Origin: UBA8337 sp963932545
GTDB lineage: Bacteria; Pseudomonadota; Alphaproteobacteria; RS24
Direction: 5' to 3'
Length of the DNA stretch: 64,000 nucleotides
NCBI GenBank assembly: GCA_963932545.1
Contig: CAWVRH010000009.1
Coordinates: forward strand, 20,347 to 84,346
Shown: piece by piece, positions 27,717-36,388 of the stretch
Numbering within the stretch: the first letter of the stretch is position 1
Layout of the letters: every line of letters begins with the position of its first letter
The notes under the pieces: model-generated
What the model saw: only the letters and a program-made list of their open reading frames with translations
Database searches by the model: none
Told to the model about the DNA's origin: nothing
Translations under genes and position numbers: made by a program

Positions 27717-27756
27717 GGGGGGAATGTGCAAGAAATCGGCACGGATTTCAATTGTC

Positions 27757-28608
27757 TTAAATGCCTTGCTCTCGTCTTAGCCGCTCAATCGTCTCTCTAT
27801 CAGCAGGTTTTATTCCCCAGCTGTGCTTTGGCTGCTTAGAATGACAAATCACGCACAAGGAAGCTAGGTTTGCATCAAAGTTATTAGTTGTGACGCCATT
27901 TTTGTGGTGCGCATGAAGCAATTTAGTATAGTCTCGAAGCGCAACGCCGCATTGCTCGCATTTCCAACCACACCTTTGTCTGTAGCTCCGCGATATTTTG
28001 TTCCATTCGCTCACATACCCCCCTAAAGGGGCAGTGATGTCAGAATGCTTGGGCGTCGATTTAAAGAAAGTCTGATATTCGAAAAAGAAAGTTTCCAAGG
28101 AAAAATTTTTCATTACTTTATTAGTATCTACGAAAAGGTTTTTACAGCCTTCATAATTCAAATGATTCAAACAGTTTTTGCAGGGATATAACCGCACATC
28201 TATCTCATCATTTGGCCTCCCCATAATTTGGTTATCAGGCTCGACACGAAACATGCCATCTGTTTTCTGAGACACTACGTATCGCTCAAAGCGATTATTA
28301 GAACGCATCTCGTGGAGTGTGGAGCAATCAACGAGGTGGAACCTAGGAGGGTTTGCTGGGCTAGTTTCAAGAGTAATTCGGTCTATTCTGGTGTCTTTAA
28401 TATATAGAACCACTGCGGCATCTTCGTAGGCAAGTAGGCCGCCGGGACCCGCAATGTCGTCTAAATTTACTTTTTTAATGGGTACCCCTGCCGCGCTTCG
28501 AAGAGCATCTAGCAACCGTTTTGACGGCCCCCTCTCAGGCCCCCAGTCCAGTAATGGTGCCCCGAGATATTCCCTTGTCGCCTTCAAACGGTCTTTTGCA
28601 CTAACCAT
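27757..28608 (-). CDS. zorE: HNH endonuclease, probable Zorya type II effector ZorE
   Basis: The 283-residue protein ends in an HNH domain. CEQCG near residue 220, the core LLHAHHKNG near 235 and CVICHSKQPKH near 255 supply two Cys pairs for zinc and the catalytic histidines. Residues 1-130 match nothing I recognise, and a further C-x2-C-x7-C group (YPCKNC onward) lies near 142. The gene follows MotA-like and MotB-like genes, overlapping zorB by eight bases. This is the zorA-zorB-zorE layout of type II Zorya, where ZorE is the DNA-attacking effector. A GTG one codon earlier is an alternative start. Confidence 0.75.
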   Translation of the reverse strand: MVSAKDRLKATREYLGAPLLDWGPERGPSKRLLDALRSAAGVPIKKVNLDDIAGPGGLLAYEDAAVVLYIKDTRIDRITLETSPANPPRFHLVDCSTLHEMRSNNRFERYVVSQKTDGMFRVEPDNQIMGRPNDEIDVRLYPCKNCLNHLNYEGCKNLFVDTNKVMKNFSLETFFFEYQTFFKSTPKHSDITAPLGGYVSEWNKISRSYRQRCGWKCEQCGVALRDYTKLLHAHHKNGVTTNNFDANLASLCVICHSKQPKHSWGIKPADRETIERLRREQGI

Positions 28609-29332
28609 CACCTTGCCCCAACGTACCTATGATTTTTATTATTTCTTCTTTTGTTTTTGTTTGTACGCGAAACTCAACACGTCTTGATTTGGCTTTATTT
28701 TCCTCACCTCGTGTGAGAATAAGACGGCTCGACGAAAGGCCGTTAGCTGTAATCGTCGTGCGAGCCCAATCTTTGAGCCATCCCTGTGAATCAAAGTCTA
28801 ACTGCAGGCAGTATCGAAGCACCGACCGAGTGCGATCTTGAGACAATTCCATATTTCCAAAATAGGCTTCGTCAGAGTTTGACCTTACAAAATTCCATTC
28901 AGAAGATGTGTGGCCTTCAATACGAACTTCATCGATGGACTTCCTAAATGTCACGAGGACATCTAGATAGCGCGGACAAAAATCGGTCAAAATATTTTTG
29001 AATTTTGGTGTGAGACCCGCTCTTCCTTGGTCAAAAAGAACCTCTGGATTGTTAAAGCGAACAATCAAAGTATCTCTCTCGATTTCGGCGTCCCATTTTT
29101 TGAAATCTTCTTTGAACTCTTCATTCAAGGCTTCATAAATTTCAATTTGGCTTTCCTGCCAAGCCTTTGTAATTTTCTCAATTGCGCTTTGTTGTTCAAG
29201 CGTGTCCATAATGTAAGAGATTGCGATGAACAGAAATATCACCATCAGACCAGCCATTAAATCTGAGACCGTTAGCCAATAGTCATCTTCTTCAGTCGTG
29301 ACCGCGCCGAAAACCTTTTGAGTTACCGACAT
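28601..29332 (-). CDS. zorB: MotB/OmpA-like motor protein, probable ZorB
   Basis: The 243-residue protein has one transmembrane helix at about residues 22-42, starting WLTVSDLMAGLMVIFLF. Asp24 sits at the head of the helix, where MotB-type stators carry the ion-binding aspartate. The C-terminal part is OmpA-like: EVRIEGHTSSEWN near residue 145 and SRRVEFRVQ near 223 are the usual peptidoglycan-binding blocks. With the MotA-like partner upstream and an HNH nuclease downstream, this fits ZorB. The start codon overlaps the zorA stop (TAATG). Confidence 0.8.
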   Translation of the reverse strand: MSVTQKVFGAVTTEEDDYWLTVSDLMAGLMVIFLFIAISYIMDTLEQQSAIEKITKAWQESQIEIYEALNEEFKEDFKKWDAEIERDTLIVRFNNPEVLFDQGRAGLTPKFKNILTDFCPRYLDVLVTFRKSIDEVRIEGHTSSEWNFVRSNSDEAYFGNMELSQDRTRSVLRYCLQLDFDSQGWLKDWARTTITANGLSSSRLILTRGEENKAKSRRVEFRVQTKTKEEIIKIIGTLGQGDG

Positions 29333-30790
29333 TACTTGTCACCCCTATCTTCCAAATGAACATGGTCTGGCAAAGCAGAGGCCACACCTTGCCAATTTTC
29401 AGCCAGCTTTTGTGAAATTGAGGCTAATTCCTGTCCAACACCTTCAAATTCTGTCGATAGCGCATCCACTTGAGCAGTTGTAAAACCCTTCAGCTCTTTT
29501 AAAGATTCTTCAACTAGACCTTGTGTCGCCCGTTGGGCATTGGTCACGCCCTCAGTTAGAGCTTTTTGCATGTCGATGGCCATACTCTCGACAGCCTTCT
29601 GTTGTTGCGACGCAACGTCGGCAGTCCGCTTGCCAATCTCTTCTGCCTTCTTGGCTATGTTTTCTGCCATACGGTCCATGTCAGAGCCTAACCTATCAAA
29701 CCCGACACCCAATGCAGAAAAAGCAACTGTCTGTTTTTCGAGTATGCGGTTTACTTCAACACCAATGCTATCGATAACGCTCTCACTTTTCTTGGACAAA
29801 GCCTCTAATGAGTCACTAATACCATCTCCCAAACGGCTGTAATTTTTATTCAGCTCTTCGAAGGCCGAACGGTATGAAACAGCTGCAGTATTTATTTCTC
29901 GTGAGGCATCCAGCACTTTCTCAGAAAATTGCGAAGTCATGCGCTGAATGTTTTCCTCAATGAAAGGAAATGCTTCAACAGCTTGCTGTTTCATAGCGGC
30001 GAAGGCTCGAAGCCTAGTCTCTAGGTCATCCATTTGGGTTTTTTGCTGAGCCAATAACTCAGACAACGCCTGCAAATGCTCAGGGATTTTTTCGGTATGA
30101 GTAGCAACTTTTTCCAGAGCCTGTTCCGAGCGTTCCGTCGCCTCAATTGCCTGCACCCAGCGTTTCTCCATTTCCTCTAGGTGCTGTTTGTAATTTTCCT
30201 GCCAAACCAAAAGGTTGTCCATTGACACCTTAAGTTGCTTAAAGTTTTCGCCGAATTGTTCGTTTAGTTTGGTGTTGAAATCTCTGATAACACTCTCCAA
30301 TGCATCTATCAGCGCCTTGGAATTGTTGTCGGTCATGTTTTCCGCAAAGCTCTTAAACTCTGTAACAAGCTCTTCCCTCAAACCTTTGCTAGCCTCTTTT
30401 ATTTCTAATAGCGCGTCATAGACATCAGAGGGGTCAGGGTCCCCAGATTGATTAGGCTTTTGGTGATAAATAACTTCCGCACGCCAAGCCAGCGCCAAAA
30501 ACATGCCAACTATGCTCGTTGCAAAGGCAAACTTCAGTCCTTCGAGCAACTGGGGAACACTTTCCTGAATATTTCCGACATCAAAATCTTGAAGTCCCAA
30601 AAAAATTCCAAAAAAAGGTTCCAAAAACACCCGCAGTAGTCAAAATTCCTGGAAGAGCCCTGTCAATAGAGCCAGCTAGTTCAGGTTGTTTCTGCTTCCG
30701 GCGGAACATAAAAACCGCAATAGCTAACAGTCCAAGAGAAAACCAAAAAATCGGTCTATTTTCATATAAAGCTCTAATAAATGACAGCAT
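29332..30790 (-). pseudogene. zorA: MotA/ExbB-like motor protein with coiled-coil tail, probable ZorA, frameshifted
   Basis: Two frames together encode a MotA/TolQ/ExbB-type protein of about 485 residues. The N-terminal frame starts at 30790 behind GGAG. It has one membrane helix (about residues 13-30) and the family segment TTAGVFGT, then fails at a run of seven T (30610-30616). The downstream frame resumes with GIFLGLQDF and a helix in LKFAFATSIVGMFLALAW, followed by a long coiled-coil tail with many Glu, Gln and Lys. Removing one T restores TTAGVFGTFFGIFLGL, the expected motif. It could be a true frameshift, a slippage site or an assembly error. Three helices plus a long tail match ZorA. 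Confidence 0.75.
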
Positions 30791-30899
30791 TCTGTGTCTC
30801 CAATTGTTTGTTTTATTATTAAAAACGCAATACAAACAACTGAACGCAAGAGACAGAGCGACAACTAACTATCTATAATCAAATGAAGCAACAAGAATT

Positions 30900-32675
30900 T
30901 TAGAATCCCACAGCCCTATCGTCTTCCCCACGGCTCGCATCCGCCGCGCCTTCCAGCGTGCCGTCTTCTTGCACCACAATCGCCTCCACGCGGCCCAGCG
31001 CGTATTTGAAATGTGGCCACGGATACAGCTTATGCTCGCGCGCCAGCAGCCCGCGCATGTTGCTTACGCTCATCGTGCCTTTTTCTAGCATCACGTAATC
31101 TGGCTGCCATTGGCTGTGGCTTTTTCGGGCATGCACCGCTTGCTGCGCCGACATATCAAAATCGATGACGTTCAGCAGCGTTTGGAACACCGAAGTAATA
31201 ATCGTCGCGCCGCCCGGGGTGCCGACCACTATTTTTAACGCGCCGTCTTTTTCGACGATGGTCGGCGTCATCGATGACAACATGCGTTTGCCCGGCGCGA
31301 TGGCGTTTTTATCATCGCCCACGAGGCCGAATTGATTGGCGTGGCCCGGCTTGAGGGAGAAATCATCCATCTCATTATTGAGGAAAAATCCACCGCCCTG
31401 CACCACCAGCTTGGAGCCGAAATTACCGTTCAACGTGGTGGTGATGGAAACCGCATTGCCTTGCGGATCGACGATGGAGAAATGCGTCGTCTCGACGCTT
31501 TCAATAACCCGCACAAGGCCCGGTTTTACTTGCTCGCTAGGGGTTTTTACGCGCATCGAAATATCGGAATTGCGCGCCGCGATATAGGCTTTGTCGGTCA
31601 GGCTTTTTATGTCTACGGACACGAAATCTGTGTCGCCCATATGCGTGGCGCGGTCGGCGTAGACGCGGCGTTCTAGCTCAGTCATCAGGTGAATATGCGC
31701 CGCAGAATTATGCCCCATGGCGCCAATGTCATAGCTTTCCGCGCCTTGTAAAAGCTGCGCCAAGGCCAAGCCGCCCGACGAGGGAGGCGGCATGGAAATG
31801 ACCGTATGGCCGCGATAGGAAAACTCTATCGGCTTGCGCCAGACGGCCTCATAGGCGGCTAAATCTTGCAAGCTAACCAGCCCGCCGCCAGCTAACATTT
31901 CCTCGGCGATTAAATTGGCTGTCTCGCCCTTGTAAAAATCGTCGCGGCCTTGGGTGGCGATGCGGTCTAGGGTGCGGGCTAAATCTGGAAAGGCAATTCG
32001 ATCGCCCTCCACCCAAGCGCCCTGTTGTTTTATCACCGCAGGCGAGAAGCGGTTTACCTCGCGGAAATCTTGCTGATAGCGGTTGAACATGCGCGCCGCT
32101 TTCGGCGTTAGCGCAAACCCGCTTTGCGCCAAATGAACACTGGGGCGCACCAGCGCATCCCATGGTTTGGAGCCAAAGCGCTCGTGCAAGGCCACCATGC
32201 CCGCCACACTGCCCGGCACGCCGACCGCAAAATGACCCTTGAGGCTAAGCCCTTTAATTACGTCGCCCTGCTCGTCTAAATACATGTCTCGGCTGGCTTC
32301 GAAGGGCGCGCGTTCGCGAAAATCTAGCGCGCCGCGCTCGCCATTGGCCAAGCGATAGACCATGAAACCGCCACCGCCGAGATTGCCCGCCTGTTGGTAA
32401 ACCACGCTCAAGGCAAAGTTAACCGCCACCGCCGCATCAAACGCATTGCCGCCATCGCGCAGCACATCGCGGCCAATCTCGGAAGCCAGAAAATGCGCCG
32501 AGACGACCATCGCGGTCTCGCCCGTTACGCCCGCTGGCGCCAAACGCCAATGATGCGCCACATGCACAGATTGCAAATGCAAAAACGGGCCTAGGAACAT
32601 CAGCCCCACCATGGCGACAATTGCCCATGTTGGCTGCTTTACAGAAGTAGGGGTCTGGGAGCTAACTTTAGGCAT
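30900..32675 (-). CDS. ggt: Gamma-glutamyltransferase (gamma-glutamyltranspeptidase)
   Basis: The 591-residue proenzyme should cleave itself before the threonine of TTHFSIVD near residue 396 to give large and small subunits that transfer or hydrolyse gamma-glutamyl groups, for example of glutathione. Further family blocks are DGGNAFDAAVA near 75, GNLGGGGFM near 97 and GKRMLSSMTPTI near 465. A hydrophobic stretch at residues 17-34 is a signal peptide or an uncleaved anchor, so it acts in the periplasm. It is divergent from the dienoyl-CoA reductase gene. Confidence 0.92.
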   Translation of the reverse strand: MPKVSSQTPTSVKQPTWAIVAMVGLMFLGPFLHLQSVHVAHHWRLAPAGVTGETAMVVSAHFLASEIGRDVLRDGGNAFDAAVAVNFALSVVYQQAGNLGGGGFMVYRLANGERGALDFRERAPFEASRDMYLDEQGDVIKGLSLKGHFAVGVPGSVAGMVALHERFGSKPWDALVRPSVHLAQSGFALTPKAARMFNRYQQDFREVNRFSPAVIKQQGAWVEGDRIAFPDLARTLDRIATQGRDDFYKGETANLIAEEMLAGGGLVSLQDLAAYEAVWRKPIEFSYRGHTVISMPPPSSGGLALAQLLQGAESYDIGAMGHNSAAHIHLMTELERRVYADRATHMGDTDFVSVDIKSLTDKAYIAARNSDISMRVKTPSEQVKPGLVRVIESVETTHFSIVDPQGNAVSITTTLNGNFGSKLVVQGGGFFLNNEMDDFSLKPGHANQFGLVGDDKNAIAPGKRMLSSMTPTIVEKDGALKIVVGTPGGATIITSVFQTLLNVIDFDMSAQQAVHARKSHSQWQPDYVMLEKGTMSVSNMRGLLAREHKLYPWPHFKYALGRVEAIVVQEDGTLEGAADASRGEDDRAVGF

Positions 32676-32825
32676 ATCAACAACGGCTTCCTTGAGGGGT
32701 TATAAAATGGCTCTGGTTTCCATGAGCTTAATCATAATCCTCGCCCTCGCCACCAGAAAAACCAAACTGTGCCTTGTAAGACTAGAAATTGCGCTCTAGG
32801 ATTTACCCCTTACAGGGAGAATGTC

Positions 32826-34910
32826 ATGAGTGCTGCTGAACAAATTTTACCGGGTCATCAAAAATATGCGCGTCTGTTTACGCCGCTGAAACTGGGCCAT
32901 ACCGTGCTGAAAAACCGCGCGATTATGGGCTCTATGCACACAGGCCTCGAAGAGCAAGCCGATGGTTTTGAGCGCATGGCAGCCTATTATAGCGAACGCG
33001 CGGCTGGCGGCGTTGGCATGATTATCACCGGCGGCATTTCACCGAATGAAGAAGGCGGCATGATGCTGCAAGATAAAGACGGCGTGAAAATGTTCGCCGC
33101 TTCCAAATTATCCAATGAAGCCGAAGCCGCAGGTCATCGCATGGTGACTGACGCTGTGCATGCGGCGGCGCCCGATTGCAAAATGGTTATGCAAATTTTG
33201 CACATGGGCTCATTGGCTGCCAATGATACGCCGGTTGCGCCCTCGCCCATTAAGTCTCGTATCTCGCGCACCCCGCCAGTTGAGCTAGACGCGACGGGAC
33301 TAGAAAAACAAATCGCCGACCACGCAGAATGCGCTCGCCTCGCCAAACATGCTGGCTATGATGGGGTCGAGATTATTGGCTCGGCTGGCTATTTGCTGTC
33401 GACCTTTTTGGTTGAGAAAACCAACCAGCGCACCGACCAATATGGCGGCTGCTACGAAAACCGCATGCGCTTTCCCCTCGAAGTGGTGCGCCGCGTGCGC
33501 GAAGCTGTGGGCGAAGACTTTATTGTGGTGTTCCGCATCGCCGCCATGGATATGCTGCAAGGCGGCATGAGCTGGGATGAGGTGGCTGAGCTATCTAAAG
33601 AGCTAGAAAAAGCCGGCACCAGCATTATTTCCACTCATTTTACTTGGCACGAAAGCGCCGTGCCGACCATCGCCACCATGGTGCCTCGCGCAGCCTTTAC
33701 GTCTGTCACGGCTCGCGTGCGCAAGGAAGTGTCGATACCGGTCATCACCTCCAACCGCATTAACATGCCGCAAGTAGCCGAAGATGTTCTCGCGCGCGGC
33801 GATGCCGACCTTGTGTCGATGGCCCGCCCGATGCTGGCCGATAGTCAATTTATGGCCAAAGCGGCCGAAGACCGCGCCGATGAGATTAACACTTGTATCG
33901 CCTGCAATCAGGCTTGCCTCGACCATACATTTGGCGGCAAAACCACCAGCTGTTTGGTTAATCCGCGCGCCTGCCATGAAACGATATTGAAATATGAGCC
34001 AACGCAAAACGCCAAAACCATCGCGGTGATTGGCGCCGGCCCTGCGGGGTTGGCCTATGCCACCACGGCGGCCGAACGCGGCCATAAGGTAAGTTTGTTC
34101 GATGCGGGCTCGGAAATTGGCGGCCAGTTTAACCTCGCTAAATTAGTGCCGGGCAAAGAAGAGTTTTACGAGACGCTGCGCTATTACGGCAAAATGATTG
34201 AGAAGCTGAATATTAAGCTCACCCTAAACACCCGCGTCGAGGCCGATAGTCTGGGCGCATTTGACCATGTGGTTGTGGCGACGGGCATCAGCCCGCGCGT
34301 GCCCGACATGGAAGGCATCACCCACGAGAAAGCCGTCAGCTATATTGATGCGCTGAAAGGCAATAAGCCCGTCGGCAAGCGCGTGGCTATTATGGGCGCG
34401 GGCGGCATTGGTTTTGATGTGGCCGATACGCTGTCGCATGATGGCCCATCGGGAGCTTTGGATATCGATGTCTTCGCCAAAGAATGGGGCGTCGACTTTA
34501 AAAACCATCCGCGTGGCGGCGTGACAGGCATTGAGCCAGAGGTGGCCAGCGCCGATAGAGAGATTGTCCTGATGCAGCGTAAAGATACCGCCGTCGGCAA
34601 AGGACTGGGCAAAACCACAGGCTGGACGCATCGGTTAACCTTGGCGCGGCGCGGTGTGAAAATGCTCAATGGCATTGAGTACCAAAAAATTGACGACCTC
34701 GGCCTGCACATCACGCGCGATGGACAACCCGATATTCTGGAAGTCGACACGGTGGTCATCTGCGCTGGACAAGAACCTTTGCGCACCTTGTATGATACGC
34801 TGGAAGCCAGCCATCCATCTGTGGAGCTAGTCGGCGGGGCCTATGAGGCGGCCGAACTGGACGCCAAAGCCGCCATTAAACAGGCTTGCGAATTGGCGGC
34901 GGCAATTTAG
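32826..34910 (+). CDS. fadH: 2,4-dienoyl-CoA reductase-type NADPH oxidoreductase (FadH family)
   Basis: The 694-residue protein combines an Old Yellow Enzyme-type FMN barrel, a [4Fe-4S] site and FAD and NADPH domains. The iron-sulfur cysteines are in CIACNQACLD and the later TTSCLVNP, around residues 358-378. The dinucleotide motifs are VIGAGPAGLAYA near 404 and IMGAGGIGFDVA near 520. FadH removes double bonds of polyunsaturated acyl-CoA during beta-oxidation; related enzymes act on other enoates or on methylamines. The start at 32826 lies behind AGGGAGA. The thiolase, nitronate monooxygenase and crotonase genes nearby fit acyl metabolism. Confidence 0.85.
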   Translation: MSAAEQILPGHQKYARLFTPLKLGHTVLKNRAIMGSMHTGLEEQADGFERMAAYYSERAAGGVGMIITGGISPNEEGGMMLQDKDGVKMFAASKLSNEAEAAGHRMVTDAVHAAAPDCKMVMQILHMGSLAANDTPVAPSPIKSRISRTPPVELDATGLEKQIADHAECARLAKHAGYDGVEIIGSAGYLLSTFLVEKTNQRTDQYGGCYENRMRFPLEVVRRVREAVGEDFIVVFRIAAMDMLQGGMSWDEVAELSKELEKAGTSIISTHFTWHESAVPTIATMVPRAAFTSVTARVRKEVSIPVITSNRINMPQVAEDVLARGDADLVSMARPMLADSQFMAKAAEDRADEINTCIACNQACLDHTFGGKTTSCLVNPRACHETILKYEPTQNAKTIAVIGAGPAGLAYATTAAERGHKVSLFDAGSEIGGQFNLAKLVPGKEEFYETLRYYGKMIEKLNIKLTLNTRVEADSLGAFDHVVVATGISPRVPDMEGITHEKAVSYIDALKGNKPVGKRVAIMGAGGIGFDVADTLSHDGPSGALDIDVFAKEWGVDFKNHPRGGVTGIEPEVASADREIVLMQRKDTAVGKGLGKTTGWTHRLTLARRGVKMLNGIEYQKIDDLGLHITRDGQPDILEVDTVVICAGQEPLRTLYDTLEASHPSVELVGGAYEAAELDAKAAIKQACELAAAI

Positions 34911-34943
34911 ACCTGAGCGAGAAGCTTGGGATGGCGTGTCTTT

Positions 34944-34980
34944 ACCCACAGGATAGTCGGCCACCCATAGGATAGTCGGC
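34944..34980. repeat. Tandem 18-base direct repeat
   Basis: ACCCACAGGATAGTCGGC (34944-34961) and ACCCATAGGATAGTCGGC (34963-34980) differ at one position and are one base apart. They lie early in the 305-base gap between fadH and the RND adaptor gene. The gap holds no credible gene. This may be a local duplication or paired binding sites; no dyad is obvious. Confidence 0.8.
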
Positions 34981-35215
34981 AGTTTCCTTGATTTATAACA
35001 AATAACCGGCTTGCCGAGGTTGGCCTCAAAAAAGCCTTTAAATTGCCCTCTGGTGTTCGCAAGAGCGTAAAAAAGCATGACGCCTATGCTTATTCGGTGT
35101 AAATAATCCGAAGAGCGCTCCGCTGCGTAGAAAGTTTAGAGAAATCTTCAAAATGACAGAATTTGATAGCTAACACGTTCTATTCGTAATCCGTTGTTAT
35201 TAAAAAGAGACAAAC

Positions 35216-36388
35216 ATGGCCTTTGATCCTGAAAACCACGACACGCAAGACATCGTTGAGCGCCCCACGAAACGTAGATTTGGTGTGAGCCGAGCTATTC
35301 TTACCTCTTTTGTGGTTATCCTTGGCATTTCTGCTTGGTTGATGAGCGGTATTATGTCGGAAAATTCAGCCCCCTTGGAAATGGCCAAACCCCTGTTTGA
35401 TGTCAACGCAACGACCTCTCGCTTTAAAGTTGTGGTTCAAGATTTAAAAGCCGAGCCTTTTGTTAATAAAATCAAACTTCAAGCCCGCACAGAAGCCGAT
35501 AAAATCGTGACAATATCGGCTGAAACTCGCGGAACCATCGCCGCCCTGCCCGTCGAAAAAGGGTCCTTCGTGCAAAAGGGCCAGACCGTGTGCCAAATCG
35601 ATTTTGGGGCCCGCCAAGCCCAGCTCGACCAATCCCGGGCTTTGCGCGATGCGCGCAAGATTGAATATAACGCGGCCGTGAAACTCAACAAACAAGGCCA
35701 TGCTTCAAAAAGCCAATTGGCCAGCTCGCGCGCCTCCTATGACGCCGCCATGGCATCTGTAAAAGGCGCTCTGGTTGAATATAGTCGCACCAAAATCAAA
35801 GCCCCCTTTGGCGGCATTCTAGATACGCATCCAGTGGAAATCGGCCATTTCATGAGCATCGGCCAGCCTTGCGGCACGATTATCGATAAAGACCCGCTGC
35901 TGATTGTCGCTCATATCGCCGAAAACCATGTGAAGCATATCGACATTGGCGCGCGTGGCACCGCCAAATTGGCAACGGGCGAGACCGTTAGCGGCTTTGT
36001 TCGATATATCGCCGAGACACCAGATATGTCGACCCGCACCTTTCGGATGGAGCTTGAGGTTCCCAATAAAGATTTAAAGTTGCGCGATGGCGTCAGCGCT
36101 GAATTGCGGCTGAACACAGGCAGTGTTTTGGCCACTCGCATTCCCCAAAGTGTTTTGACTTTGGGCGATAGCGGTCAATTGAGCGTCCGCGTTGTCGACG
36201 GCAACCGCGTGGCCATTCGTCCCGTGCAAGTGATTGCCGATGACCGAGGCGGTGCTGTGGTTGTGGGTCTAGCGGCTTCGGAAAAAGTGATTGTGCGCGG
36301 TGGCGAATATACGCGCGACGGTCGCGAAGTTGATTTTGAAATCGAAGCTGTGACAGCGACGAGCCAGAATGGGGCACAAATCCGATGA
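35216..36388 (+). CDS. RND efflux periplasmic adaptor (membrane fusion protein)
   Basis: The 390-residue protein has an N-terminal membrane segment at about residues 28-48. A lipoyl-like half (SAETRGTIAALPVEKGSFVQ region), a helical hairpin, a second lipoyl half (TKIKAPFGGILDTHPVEIG) and beta-barrel and membrane-proximal domains follow. It should bridge the inner-membrane pump to an outer-membrane channel. Its stop overlaps the start of the permease gene by four bases (ATGA), so the two are co-expressed. No outer-membrane factor or regulator gene is adjacent. Confidence 0.9.
   Translation: MAFDPENHDTQDIVERPTKRRFGVSRAILTSFVVILGISAWLMSGIMSENSAPLEMAKPLFDVNATTSRFKVVVQDLKAEPFVNKIKLQARTEADKIVTISAETRGTIAALPVEKGSFVQKGQTVCQIDFGARQAQLDQSRALRDARKIEYNAAVKLNKQGHASKSQLASSRASYDAAMASVKGALVEYSRTKIKAPFGGILDTHPVEIGHFMSIGQPCGTIIDKDPLLIVAHIAENHVKHIDIGARGTAKLATGETVSGFVRYIAETPDMSTRTFRMELEVPNKDLKLRDGVSAELRLNTGSVLATRIPQSVLTLGDSGQLSVRVVDGNRVAIRPVQVIADDRGGAVVVGLAASEKVIVRGGEYTRDGREVDFEIEAVTATSQNGAQIR

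Noticed and set aside
29332..30630. A separate 432-codon gene starting at an internal GTG in the downstream zorA frame
   Set aside because: It would lose the first membrane helix, has no ribosome-binding site, and its first residues are out-of-frame translation of the conserved TTAGVFGT region.
28601..30790. Reading the MotA/MotB-like pair as flagellar stator, TolQR or ExbBD genes
   Set aside because: The long coiled-coil tail, the OmpA-like partner and the tightly coupled HNH nuclease fit Zorya; no flagellar, tolA/tolB or tonB genes are nearby.
27700..30950. A mobile element carrying the Zorya genes
   Set aside because: No integrase, transposase, flanking tRNA or border repeats were found; only the AT-rich composition suggests transfer.
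34827..35078. 83-codon minus-strand frame in the fadH to RND gap
   Set aside because: It overlaps the end of fadH, spans the tandem repeat, and shows no family motif or ribosome-binding site.
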